DNA of 64,000 nucleotides from Undaria pinnatifida (Eukaryota; Sar; Phaeophyceae; Laminariales; Alariaceae), in NCBI GenBank assembly GCA_012845835.1, contig JABAKD010000010.1, positions 5,085,288-5,149,287 of the forward strand. The letters are read 5' to 3'. The number at the start of each line of letters is the position of its first letter. Position 1 is the stretch's first letter. A program made the translations under genes and the position numbers. Below are positions 56,401 through 64,000 of the stretch, one piece after another. A model generated the notes under the pieces. The model saw only the letters and a list, made by a program, of their open reading frames with translations. It was not told the DNA's origin and did not search any database.

Positions 56401-59400
56401 GAGAACAGCAGTATGTACGACGAGCATGAACGCCAACTGACGGCATTGGCAAACACACAACATCAGGTGCAGCAGCAGTAGCCGAAGGGCGAAACTTCTA
56501 GCACATACTGCAGCAACTAGTAGCAACCAGAACCACAGCAGATAGCTCAAAGTGCAGTACGAGTGCAGTTGGCAAGTTTAGTCGTACACGCATCACTCTG
56601 TCCAATAGTCTATATATAACAGCATCTCAAGCAGGTAGAAGAGCCGTCTCTTCGGCCTTTGGCCTTGGCTTTAGCACGGCCGCTGACACTCCAGGCAGCC
56701 TCTGCTGTAGGCATGAACGACTGCGGTTGATTCGCAGCGAACTATCCCGCTGTGCTCGCTTCTATGTGGCCATTGTCCATGCCATTTCATGTCACCTCCC
56801 TTCTGTTTTGAGCTCGTCGTCGTGCCGTCGAGGTACGAGGAAACCCGTACGTAGTGGGTGAGAACAGCAGTATGTACGACGAGCATGAACGCCAACTGAC
56901 AACATTGGCAAACACACAACATCAGGTGCAGCAGCAGTAGCCGAAGGGCGAAACTTCTAGCACATACAGCAGCAACTAGTAGCAACCAGAACCACAGCAG
57001 ATAGCTCAAAGTGCAGTACGAGTGCCGTTGGCAAGTTTAGTCGTACACGCATCACTCTGTCCAATATATAACAACCGTTTTATGTTCATATTGATGGAGA
57101 AAAAAATACCAGGTATTACATTTATTTCCTGTAAGAATGATACGTCGTACGAGCGGACGTTCTGATTCTGGTGCCGTGAGACCATCGAGCACACCGCATG
57201 TTTTACCCAAACAAGAGCCAACAAGAGGCAGCGCACAGGAGCCCCCAACACAGAGACACGTGACAACCACGGCCAGCTGTCGATCGCGTAATTCGCCGAT
57301 AGTCCGTGCTTCGGTGGGTGTATCGGAAGTCGTTCGTAGTACTGCTGTAGATCGAACCACGTGGCATCCTGCTGGTGGCAAGACTCGCCAGTAGACCCCC
57401 CAAAATTTATTTACCTTTTCTTTTTCTTGGCCCCATGCACCCATTTCCTTTCCTTTCTCTTCTTTGTTTCTTTTTTCCAGTTGACTTGCGTCTGTTGTGC
57501 GCATGCGTAGTGATAGATACCACGTGTAATATATACGTGGTAGTCTTTCTTGGTTGGCAAGCGGTATAGTCGGTTTTTCCAGGCGCGAGTAATGAGACGT
57601 ATGCACCGGTATGGACCTGGCACATCGTAGACTGACTCCCGATTTCACTTTTATATGTTTCTGGTGGAGGCATGAATTGCGTCAGCTGTGATTTATGCGT
57701 GTACCACCTTTGGTTTGTGTTTTTCCCCTAGGGTATTCCTCAGCTCCAGAGTGACTGGAGCCTGTCTTGTGACCACGGACTTGATTATGCGAGTTAATGT
57801 GAGAACGACAACATCAACAACAACTGAAATATTGCCTGTTTCTTGACCTTTCAGCTGCTTCCTGCAAACTTGGTTTTTCTGCCAACACGATTTTGAACTT
57901 TTTCGCGATTTTTTCTTCCTTTTTGTCTAGTAAGTTGGACTTCCTACTGCCGCTAATTTGCCGCCTGTGCATTAGTTGCGGAACGGTCCAGCTTTAGCTT
58001 TTCTTGGATTCGCACTATTTGGTCTGTACTTGACGAAGCTTCAGCGGCTGAGATCTGGGCTTGGCTCATCAGCTCGACACCGCCCAGCACCCCATCGCAG
58101 CGCTATAGCTTACAGCAACGAAGCGCCGTGCAGTGCCCTGCGGCTCAGCTCAGCAGCGCACCGCTAGCTCAGCAGAGCGACGCGCTATGCTTTGCCGTGC
58201 TCTGCCGTCGCGGTCGTTCGTAATTCATGATATCTAAAACTCCGCGTACGCTGATATTTAGGCATTTGGCGCTTTATTCTATACATATCGCGTCAACCAT
58301 CGTAATATCATACAATATGGGGGAGGGAATGTAATCTCTATGCAAATATCCTGTTTTTTTTTAAATCATTTGTCAGCCGGCCGCCCCGGTGGTCTATTAA
58401 TAATAGTGGCTTTACCCTCGAATACTACTAACGTTTGGTTGTCCTTGAGTTCGACACCCACCACGATGAGATTTGACTTTATTTGCAAAAATGCAAAAAA
58501 AGTAAACAGGGATCAACTGCTGAGAGCGCCTAGCAGCGTGGGTTGGTTCGACGCGAGTCGACGAGGGAAGAAAATGCTGGATTCTCCTCGCGGTAAAAAT
58601 GAAAGCACGTGCCGAAGTGGGGAGGGAGGAGGAGGGCCCGCTATTGACCCCGGATCTGAGTTACTATTGGTAGGGAGCGCGAGAGTGGTGCGGGGATAAT
58701 AAATGGGATGAAGAAAAAGAAATGTTGCTAAGGTATATTATTATTACTACCAGTAAATAATATGTCAGTCTCTAGGAAATACGCACGGCACTATCAGCAG
58801 TCGTCATGGTAGAGACACTCCGGATATTATGCATTGAGGGGACGCGTCCAATTTCGACAACGTGAAAGCCCCCACGAAGAAAAGACAGCAGACACACATA
58901 TCCCGCCTTCCCGAGAAAAAACAGAGAAGAAGCGCTACGCCAACCTCCCGTACGAGCAAAGCCACCCCCGCACCAATCTTAGACAACGCCGCCTCAACGA
59001 GAGGTCGCCCTCCTCTTCTACGTTGTCCTCCTCGCCCGCGACCACGCAGACCAATCAATGCGACAGCCTTCACGTAACAAACAAAGCAATCGTCTTCCAA
59101 AACCTCGCCGGCTGACATGTCCTCATGTCGACGTTTGATGCAAACCGACTTTGCATCCTGTCGACTTCGAACCTCCATTGCCACGGGGACAGCAGTGCAG
59201 TCTCTTCATTAATGCCAAGGCCTCTTTTGTTTCGCCTAGAGGCGACGCAGGTTCTCAATAATACTCTTTTCGGTATTTTTGTTTGATAGACGCCAACTTT
59301 TACTTGACGACGCATTTAACAGTTTGTTTCGCCTATCCTTGCCTTCTTTGTTGTATAATATTACGTTTTTTCTTTTGGCAAAGCATGACTTTCAGAATCC

Positions 59401-62400
59401 CATGTTCGTATTAAACTCTTGGCATTACTTTAAAGTTCAATGCATGCCAAATCGGACAGCTACACCTCAAGTTGTCGAAGTGCTGCCCTGCCCTACCCGA
59501 AGCATGGGCGCCGGCGAATGCCGGCGCCCATGCGGAGCCCTTGTATGTATAAATATGTTATCCATGTCGTCTTAGCGATCGAGAGGCCCGATTAAGACCA
59601 GGTTTTGAGCCGTCTTCGAAATAACACGAGCTCAAGTGTACTTCTCGGCACGCTGTTTCCTGGACGTGCCTCACCATGCTCGCCCCTCCCGACTCTGCCG
59701 GGGGCGGCCTCGGCCGTCGTCCTTTCGTGTCGTGACAGCCCCTGAAAAATTGTGTTTTTTGCCATTTTTTTCTGGCGTTATGTCAAGTGCTTATGAATGC
59801 GTAGTCGTACGTGCAAGACACACCACTTTTGTCCCAGTAGTAATCCTACAAGAGTAGCAACTTGAAGGGTAGCCCCGAGCGATTATTAATCGTTCGCCGC
59901 GAGTCTCGGTCAATTCGCTCTTTTTTTCAAGCTTATTTATTTGTTTTTTTCCTTTTGGGCTCGAGTCTCGGTGTGTACATTATCCGATCTTCTTCAACTT
60001 TCTATTTGTTTTCCCCTCTTACTTTTTCTTCATGTACCGGCTCAAGGCAAAGTGAAAATATTATCGTATGCATATTATTATACTAGAAACGGCGCTTGCT
60101 GTTGTCGAACTGCCGCAGCTGCCGCTCCTGCTGTTGTTGAAATTACACGTACATAAGAGTTGTGCGGGGGCTTCTGCTACCGCTGTTGTTGTTCGTCATC
60201 GTGTGCCGGATGACGCTTTTGGTTGCTGCTGTTTATTGCACCTGATTCCAGTGGGTTCGTTTCTCTTTGTTCAAACACGATTTATTTGAATGTACCGCTT
60301 GGCAGTGCTATCGCATGTACAGCCTCAACTTGCCTGTAGTCCTATATTCAACACATGTCATGCTTGCTCGGAAATTACGCGCATGCGTGGAGTCCAGGCG
60401 GGCGGCAGCCCGCCGCGGCGAAGCCCCACTGGTATGTCATTTACGATAGTCAGTTTCGGTGTGGATGGTACCGGTAGCTGTCCAAACCGAAAACTCGAAA
60501 GAACTGCACATGGCACCTCTATTTGCGTGTTTTCGCCACGACTCGACATAGTCTAAAGTGCAAGGCATAGTTTAAGACACGCCTTTCGACCGAGGCGTAG
60601 GTAAGACGCTACATGTGCTGGCCAGTTTTTGTTCTTTTTATGTAGAAGCCACGACTACATGCGACCACGTTATGTTTTTTTCGAAGGTTTGCGTGTACGG
60701 TGTTTGCGGCTCTGATTGTAATGGTAAAGCTCCGCGCTCAACTTCGATAATATTGCGAACACCAACCAGACACTAAGGCCCGTTTCACGGCACACAGCGG
60801 CGAGCGATGTACCTATAACGGGGGCTTCGCTGGGACGTGCGCTTTCCTGTGTCGCGCTTCCGCTGTTGCGTTACCAGGTGGTGATCGAGCTTTCTCCAGT
60901 TACGCAGTGGCTGCCGATGGAGCAGCCAATCGCTCGCTCCAGCGACTCAGTGATTGCGGACGCGATTTGTTCTTTGTCTATTGCCGACAACTGCGAAGCC
61001 AGCGAAGAAAGCAAAGACACACGGGGGGGTCACACTGAAGCGCCAGCTTTCGGGCTTCCCTCAGCTAGTAAAACAAGGGAAGGGACCGGTACACAGCCTG
61101 AAGAGGACGAGCTGTGGCGGCCTTCGCCAAAGGTCGCTGCTGGTGCCAGTGCCGGTGCTGCTGCCGGAGGGAAAAGTAATAACCTGTGCGAGCAGGGTGT
61201 TTTGGCTTTGCAAGGTAATCTCCAAGTGACGGGCAAGGTGGTGTTCATCTTGGAGGCTAATCACAGGGTGAGTAATTCGTCGGGCGATGCGATGGGTGTT
61301 GACCCCTCAGTGCGCAGGCTGTTTTTGCGTTTGCTTCGTTTTAGATCCTCGCGAAGAGCCGGATAAAAAAAAGGTTAACGTAGCGCTATACACTTTCATT
61401 TTTGTACCAGTTTCCTGTCCGTCTGCACAACATAGATGTTATTGAGACCTCACTCCTCCAGTGATGTCGTATCTTGGACGTGCCGGCCCTCTTTAGTGAG
61501 ACCTTACGAGGTTCGGCTTCCGTGTTGCGCGTTTTTGAGACTTGGACAATCAGCGACCTTGCATGTGACCCCTGACCGCGTCCTCTGCAGATAGATCACA
61601 TGGGATCCTTGGTTATACGAAGCGCCCTCAAGGCTGACGGGAAAATGTCCGATCGAGATTCGTACGTGATGTTTCATCCGGGTGATCGGAAGGTCCCTTA
61701 CATCTGTGTCGCGAGGGGGGAGCTTCCTTCGCTCTTCGTCGATGTGAGTGGTTCGTGTCCCCGTTTGACGATGGTTCTTTATTCCGCAGGTTAAGTCACA
61801 AGGAAAAAAATATTGTTTGTGCTGCTCGTGTTTTATGTCTTTACATAGGCGCTCGCTTCCAAAGGACGCACAGTCTGTTGCAATTTACGTAAAATAAAGA
61901 AATTGGTGCATTGTAGTCGTTGTTGTGCGTGTTTATGTATTGACTTTGAAACGTATACATGTGTATGCTTCTAAATGATAACCCTGCGTTTTTTTCTCTT
62001 TACCGCACGTGTCGATTTCGTGCATAGAACCCGGGAGCTTACGCCAACTCGATCTTCATGGCGTGCATAAAGGTTGAGTGGTCTGCGTGGTCCAAACTAC
62101 CCTGGGGAACAAACGTCCGGTTCGTAGGAGAGGCAGGGGTGATAAGCACTGAGACGCAGGCTTTGCTGATGCAGAATGATGTCGACCACGGTGACTTTCC
62201 CCCCGGTGTCATGCGCTCTCTCCAAAACTTCTTGCCCGAGAAGACGGAGGAGGTCGACTCAGGAGTAAACATAAGAGGGTCCAACTGGAAAATTCCGGAA
62301 GAAGAGATTGCCAAACGACGCGACCTACGGAAGGAGCGCATCTTCACCATAGACCCCACAACAGCCAGAGACCTGGACGATGCCCTTAGTGTTACGCCTT

Positions 62401-63195
62401 TGGCTGACGGGACGGTCGAAATAGGCGTTCATATCGCTGATGTCACTTACTTCATTCGGCCTGACTCTGACCTTGATCGCGAGGCGCGGCGACGAGCGAC
62501 TACGGTTTACCTCGTTCAGAAAGCCATTCCGATGCTGCCGCCACTACTGTGCGAAGAGCTTTGCAGCCTGAACCCTCAGGTAGATCGCCTGACGTACTCG
62601 TGTTTCTGGCGCATGAACGTGGACGGCACTCTCGTGGACGAGCCGGCGTGGTTTGGACGAACGATAATCCGATCGTGCTGCAAGCTGGACTACCAGACCG
62701 CGCAGAACATGATCGAAGGGTTGATTATTCCCGAGCACGCTTCGTCGACTGCAGCACACCTGTGGGATCCCAACAGGTTTGACCTTACTTTATACGATCC
62801 TAACAGGTTACCATTTTCTTTACGCCATTTAATTGGATGTTAAATGAATCATGTAGCCCCGGAAGTCCGTCCCATTCGGCGCAGGCACAACCCGTCGCGC
62901 GTTTGCTCAATGTGCCATTCCGCGTGCATCAGTCATATTCACGCAACGTCCCTCACGCCGATCCCATGCGCGAATTTCGGCCCTGTTGACCAGGCGACCC
63001 AAAGACTTCACATGCGAGGAGGTGTGCAACGACGTGATATTGATGAACACCTTCGCCCAATCGCGTCGAGCAAAGCGCTTCCAGAATGGAGCTCTCTCTC
63101 TCAACACGCCGAAGCTGGCATTCAAGCTTGACTATAACGGCAATCCGACGGAGTTCGAGCCCTACCCTATACGGGACAGCAACAAGTTGGTCGAG
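32261..63195 (+). CDS. DIS3L2: DIS3L2-type 3'-5' exoribonuclease (RNase II/R family), 5' part; six exons, continues off the window
   Basis: Exons: 32261-32467, 45989-46153, 60878-61267, 61591-61743, 62028-62776, 62994-63195. Phases agree at every junction (0,0,0,0,2), giving 622 residues. An RG/Gln-rich N-terminus (1-60) leads into YEDYYESK|DVKKGLETG. Cold-shock domain 1 follows (GKLRVNPNRR to RNRALDGDV|VVIELSPVTQW), then a variable acidic linker and cold-shock domain 2 (VTGKVVFILEANHR to DRKVPYI). The RNB domain starts near residue 408 with FTIDPTTARDLDDAL, containing the catalytic Asp residues (about 414, 420, 422, 423). LLCEELCSLNP and WFGRTIIRSC are typical of DIS3L2 rather than nuclear DIS3; there is no PIN domain. 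The rest of RNB and the S1 domain lie beyond 64000. By family, it degrades 3'-uridylated RNAs in the cytoplasm. Confidence 0.88.
35762..35940 (+). repeat. 165-bp dispersed repeat (CAGCTGTGAG family), copy A
   Basis: The copy starts at AAAATACACTCCAGCTGTGA and runs through GTCGAAACTCATCTTCGCAA and GGTCGGCGACTCCCCTTG to CAACAGGGTGATGTT. It is about 90% identical to 38966-39148. It has no coding capacity and no obvious terminal repeats. Confidence 0.8.
38393..38650 (-). repeat. tRNA-headed SINE-like repeat, copy 3 (body-only copy 2 at 36598-36755)
   Basis: Shares GACAAGCCGTGGTCACAGGT and the ATCGCGCATAGGGTTCAGC-type body with 5080-5350 and 36598-36755. Its tRNA-like part (near 38570-38640) keeps a degenerate B box. 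Confidence 0.5.
38966..39148 (+). repeat. 165-bp dispersed repeat, copy B
   Basis: Full-length direct copy of the 35762 repeat, preserving the A-rich lead-in AAAATTAAAATACACTCC and the GTCAACAGGGTGATGTTA end. Confidence 0.8.
41625..41770 (-). repeat. 165-bp dispersed repeat, copy C (inverted)
   Basis: Inverted, more diverged copy; contains CACGCAGCTTGCAAAGCTGA and GATCTCACAGCTG at its ends. Confidence 0.65.
43885..43910 (+). repeat. Interstitial telomere-type repeat (TTAGGG)
   Basis: About four units: GGTTAGGATTAGGGTTAGGG and onward. A shorter, degenerate block lies at 4508-4530 (GTTAGGGTTAGG). Being internal, they probably mark past break repair or telomere capture, not a chromosome end. 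Confidence 0.75.
44463..44987 (-). pseudogene. Unrecognised coding relic with one in-frame TAG
   Basis: The minus-strand frame is open for 175 codons except one TAG at 44799-44801. Before it the translation reads VVEHNGSAVTYTSNPTSPAI, then ARRPESRQGIPSMIPRR and KDVEHDA; after it AQHEGQIYMVNRRCGKLC, GEWIRIERLLRQVFDIAQLS, then a Glu/Arg-rich tail. The composition and uninterrupted sense on both sides of the TAG look like real protein. I do not know the family; a mobile-element protein is possible. An overlapping plus-strand frame (44569-45054) reads as antisense. Confidence 0.5.
45989..46153 (+). CDS. DIS3L2: DIS3L2 exon 2: cold-shock domain 1
   Basis: 55 codons between the acceptor tgtcgcag and donor GATGTG|GTACGT: KKGLETGRLVKGKLRVNP, then DIFLDGDKVRNRALDGDV. 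This is unmistakable CSD1 of the RNase II/R family, isolated by more than 13 kb on each side. Confidence 0.88.
47025..47168 (+). repeat. Repeat of about 145 bp, direct partner at 59598-59745
   Basis: Both share ACCAGGTTTTGAG, a CACGCTGTT(T)CCTGGA segment and CTCCCGACnCTGCCGGGG. They are diverged and non-coding. Confidence 0.55.
47200..47650 (+). repeat. 41-bp minisatellite, array 1
   Basis: Imperfect units of about 41 bp contain ACAGAACTTCCAGAAGTTCC and GGGTACGGGTATG, each with a small internal palindrome (GAACTTCnAGAAGTTC). Because 41 is not a multiple of 3, frames rotate, so the long open frames here are not genes. Confidence 0.8.
48388..48979. mobile_element. hAT-like MITE with a (CCCGA)n core, 8-bp target duplication
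   Basis: The element is 592 bp with perfect 18-bp terminal inverted repeats (CAGGGCTTTTCACGGGTC). It is flanked by an exact 8-bp direct duplication GTTAATAC (48380-48387 and 48980-48987). A CAGGG-type terminus plus 8-bp duplication is the hAT signature. The interior is a run of about 50 CCCGA pentamers flanked by GCGAGATTTTGAAA-type spacers. It encodes only a spurious Ser-Gly-Arg-Val repeat frame. Confidence 0.88.
49180..49560 (+). repeat. 41-bp minisatellite, array 2
   Basis: Direct partner of array 1. Over about 260 bp it is nearly identical to 47370-47640, starting at ATTGTGCAAAAAAAGCGGGG. The two arrays bracket the MITE at 48388-48979, suggesting duplication of the locus before or after insertion. 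Confidence 0.8.
49690..49925 (+). repeat. tRNA-headed SINE, plus strand
   Basis: An A-box-like TTCGGCAGGTAGA and B-box-like GCGGGTTCGAAGAC lie about 40 bp apart, as in a Pol III promoter. A T-rich body follows, ending in GTACCGGCCCAAAGTGAATA. Related 3' bodies end at 55815 and 60060 (GTACCGGCTCAAGGCAAAGT). Confidence 0.55.
50025..50140 (+). repeat. Short repeat with A-rich tail, partner at 23250-23350
   Basis: Both copies share TGAGTTAAATCGACACAC, ATACGTGGAAGTGTGGTGAG and CCCCATCCGCCGGAGGATA, followed by an A-rich run, suggesting retroposition. Confidence 0.65.
50458..54121 (-). mobile_element. Candidate degenerate LTR-type retroelement
   Basis: Direct repeats at about 50458-50741 (284 bp) and 53766-54121 (354 bp) share GATATCAGAGCAAGCAGCAG and CCGTTTTACCATCAAGATGA and begin/end with TGCA and TGG on the coding strand. 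A G-run (polypurine-like) lies just inside the left copy. Between them the minus strand has broken open frames (53152-52810, 52767-51712, 52036-51374, 51528-51172), including MFRHACMSKLLVNDDLNSRP, gag-like in style, and acidic imperfect repeats such as CEESDIVVDIPAVVP. I see no reverse transcriptase or integrase and no matching target duplication. Confidence 0.4.
51172..52767 (-). pseudogene. Frameshifted gag-like / acidic-repeat open frames
   Basis: Three overlapping minus-strand frames read as one degraded protein: a Ser/Gln-rich part (52767 to about 52000), an acidic part with about five imperfect 30-residue repeats (52036-51374), and a tail ending PLEVGPSTSC (stop at 51172). At least two frame changes are needed. 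The function is unknown; the flanking direct repeats suggest a retroelement origin. Confidence 0.4.
54140..55255 (+). repeat. Direct duplication of GT-rich DNA
   Basis: Two blocks, about 54140-54575 and 54930-55255, share GGTGTCGGGGGGTCGTA, GGTGGGTGGTGGGTG and TACCGGCCGGCGCTGGCAT with GGGAGTACCACTAGT. It adjoins the right end of the candidate LTR element. I see no coding sequence. Confidence 0.65.
56398..57068. mobile_element. TRIM-like pair of about 205-bp direct repeats
   Basis: 56398-56604 and 56860-57065 are nearly identical direct repeats (GTGAGAACAGCAGTATGTAC at the left, CACGCATCACTCTGTCCAAT at the right), differing at only a few bases, separated by about 255 bp. On the minus strand each starts near TGTTATATA. 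Short terminal direct repeats around a tiny interior fit a TRIM, or a simple segmental duplication. Confidence 0.5.
57400..57830. repeat. Inverted partner of the 29110-29560 repeat
   Basis: This is the reverse-complement copy, in the second intron of the DIS3L2-type gene, with the same landmarks and a pyrimidine-rich tract at its left end. The 28-kb spacing and opposite orientation make the pair a possible substrate for inversion. Confidence 0.7.
59502..59533. other. Perfect 14-bp hairpin
   Basis: The stem GCATGGGCGCCGGC with its exact inverted partner encloses a GAAT loop. It lies in DIS3L2 intron 2. No T-run follows, so it is not a bacterial-style terminator. Confidence 0.75.
60878..61267 (+). 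CDS. DIS3L2: DIS3L2 exon 3: end of CSD1, acidic linker, start of CSD2
   Basis: 130 codons after gcgttaccag: VVIELSPVTQWLPMEQP, a Ser/Glu-rich linker with an Ala/Gly run, then LQVTGKVVFILEANHR before the donor AGG|GTGAGT. The acceptor overlaps a TTACCAGGTG sequence close to the palindrome described in the findings. Confidence 0.85.
61591..61743 (+). CDS. DIS3L2: DIS3L2 exon 4: cold-shock domain 2
   Basis: 51 codons: IDHMGSLVIRSALKADG to RKVPYICVARGELPSLFVD, between tcctctgcag and GAT|GTGAGT. It matches the CSD2 block that ends in a 'HRVPRIYV' motif in DIS3L2 proteins. Confidence 0.87.
62028..62776 (+). CDS. DIS3L2: DIS3L2 exon 5: start of the RNB catalytic domain
   Basis: 249 codons plus two bases. 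It begins NPGAYANSIFMACIKVEW after cgtgcatag. It includes WKIPEEEIAKRRDLRKERI, the metal-binding IDP...RDLDDAL cluster, VGVHIADV-type IGVHIADVTYFIRP, VYLVQKAIPMLPPLLCEEL and FGRTIIRSCCKLDYQTAQNM. It ends CCCAACAG|GTTTGA in phase 2. Confidence 0.93.
62994..63195 (+). CDS. DIS3L2: DIS3L2 exon 6: RNB domain, continued
   Basis: 202 bp, completing the split Arg codon and encoding RPKDFTCEEVCNDVILMN, NGALSLNTPKLAFKLD and YPIRDSNKLVE, the RNB motif just before the 'EFMLLAN' helix. The donor is GTCGAG|GTGGGT, phase 0. The next exon is not present before the window ends. Confidence 0.9.
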
Positions 63196-63261
63196 GTGGG
63201 TCCATAATGTCATCTTCTCACTTCTTATGCTGACTTAACTCCTGAAAAATCTCCTACACTC

Positions 63262-63987
63262 TCAATTTTTACGGGCAGACTTTCCCACATGCTCTGCCAC
63301 ACCCCATACGTTACGGAGGTACGCGATAAGCTCTACGTTCTCGCTGGTTGGGGAATTCCGCGTGGGCGTTACGATAAACCCTGCTGTAGAAAACATGCGC
63401 TCGGACTTCGCTCGTGATGCTGGAAGGGCAAGCACACGACGAACTAGTGCGGCAAGCAATCTCGTTACTTGCTGTGCCACCGCTCAAGCGGGTCGTTGTA
63501 GACTTTGATGTCCCCTTTCTCTTCCCAAACCAAAATACCAGGTGCGCTCGTGAAGGCACTCATTGTCGACTACGGTTGACATGGGTCCGCGGTTGCCATC
63601 CGCGGATGGTGCAGCACTGCTACCACCTCCGCCGGCGGCGTGGGCTGTTGCCGCCGCCTCGAAAGGACTCAGGCGAGTGCGCTTAGAAGATCCCGCCGGG
63701 TCCGTTGCCGATGGCGAGGTTTGAGGGGGGACGGGTGCCTTGCCATGGGACTGCTGCGCCTCTGGCTTCCCCGCACACAACCTTCTACACGGCTGCATCA
63801 TCTTGCGCGCGTATCCTGTACATGTGTCTGCAACTCGGGACCAGGGCGGTTGCGCACACTTGCGCCCGCTTAAAGCTTCGGGTTGCCGCCGCCGGCGCTC
63901 CTTGTATTCGAGGATGTCCTTGCCGTCTCCCCAGCGATTGGTGAAATCCGCCCACAGTGCGTTTGCGTCCGCAGTAACGACGTCCAT
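63262..63987 (-). pseudogene. hAT transposase C-terminal remnant, broken, runs off the window
   Basis: The minus-strand frame enters near the window edge (DVVTADANALWADFTNRWGD) and has an in-frame TGA at 63484-63486. The downstream part is a clear hAT C-terminal dimerisation domain: RRVLALPASRAKSERMFSTA, then TRNSPTSENVELIAYLRN. A second frame nearby reads VYNDPLERW, the usual segment just upstream, so there is at least one frameshift too. The catalytic part is missing or outside the window. It is antisense within the DIS3L2 gene, after exon 6. Confidence 0.75.
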
Positions 63988-64000
63988 CGCCGTGCGAGTA

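Larger units (their letters stand above)
46154..60877 (+). other. DIS3L2 intron 2, 14.7 kb
   Basis: The intron is GT-AG, phase 0. It contains 41-bp minisatellites flanking a hAT-like MITE (47200-49560), a tRNA-headed SINE (49690-49925), a candidate LTR-type element (50458-54121), duplicated GT-rich DNA (54140-55255), a TRIM-like direct-repeat pair (56398-57068), the 57400-57830 repeat and a perfect hairpin (59502-59533). 58200-59450 contains an antisense open frame of 126 codons with no recognisable domain. Confidence 0.75.

Noticed and set aside
1-64000. CRISPR array, bacterial operons, riboswitches, rRNA genes
   Set aside because: None seen. Direct repeats here lack regular spacers, and the gene structure is spliced and eukaryotic.

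Overview
This is nuclear DNA from a photosynthetic stramenopile, most likely a brown alga. The best evidence is two plastid proteins with heterokont bipartite leaders: a signal peptide followed by a cleavage site with Phe at +1, ASA-F in one and SSG-F in the other. Spliceosomal GT-AG introns of up to about 15 kb, TTAGGG-type interstitial telomere blocks and very dense mobile-element debris fit this. No bacterial, organellar or viral operon structure is seen.

There are four genes, in strictly alternating orientation. (1) atpC, the chloroplast ATP synthase gamma subunit, is on the minus strand as two exons (6836-6643, 1355-413) split by a 5.3-kb intron. (2) A plastid 2Fe-2S ferredoxin-like protein is on the plus strand as two exons (7093-7389, 12429-12617) split by a 5.0-kb intron; its start codon lies 256 bp from that of atpC, head to head. 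(3) An unrecognised acidic, Arg/Gly-rich protein with Cys-pair motifs is on the minus strand. Its strong exons lie at 20514-18395; phase-compatible exons extend the model up to an ATG at 31902 and down to a stop at 14397. (4) A DIS3L2-type 3'-5' exoribonuclease is on the plus strand, from an RG-rich first exon at 32261 to at least 63195, where the gene leaves the window. Its first two introns are about 13.5 and 14.7 kb. Genes 3 and 4 are head to head, with 358 bp between their start codons.

Almost everything else is intronic or intergenic repeat. Elements with structural proof include a hAT-like MITE carrying a (CCCGA)n core (18-bp TIRs, 8-bp target duplication), a second member of that family nested in another repeat, a MULE with about 100-bp TIRs, an exact 9-bp target duplication and a broken transposase N-terminus, and two inverted copies of a PIF/Harbinger-like MITE. 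There is also a 1.47-kb near-perfect foldback palindrome, tRNA-headed SINE-like repeats, LTR-like and TRIM-like direct-repeat pairs, a hAT transposase remnant and several minisatellites.

The most unusual signal is short: the odd-length palindrome TACC(A/T)GGTA occurs about 30 times by eye, where chance predicts about 0.5. It lies almost only in introns and spacers. Splice sites were read by eye from GT/AG, reading phase and protein continuity; no transcript data were available.
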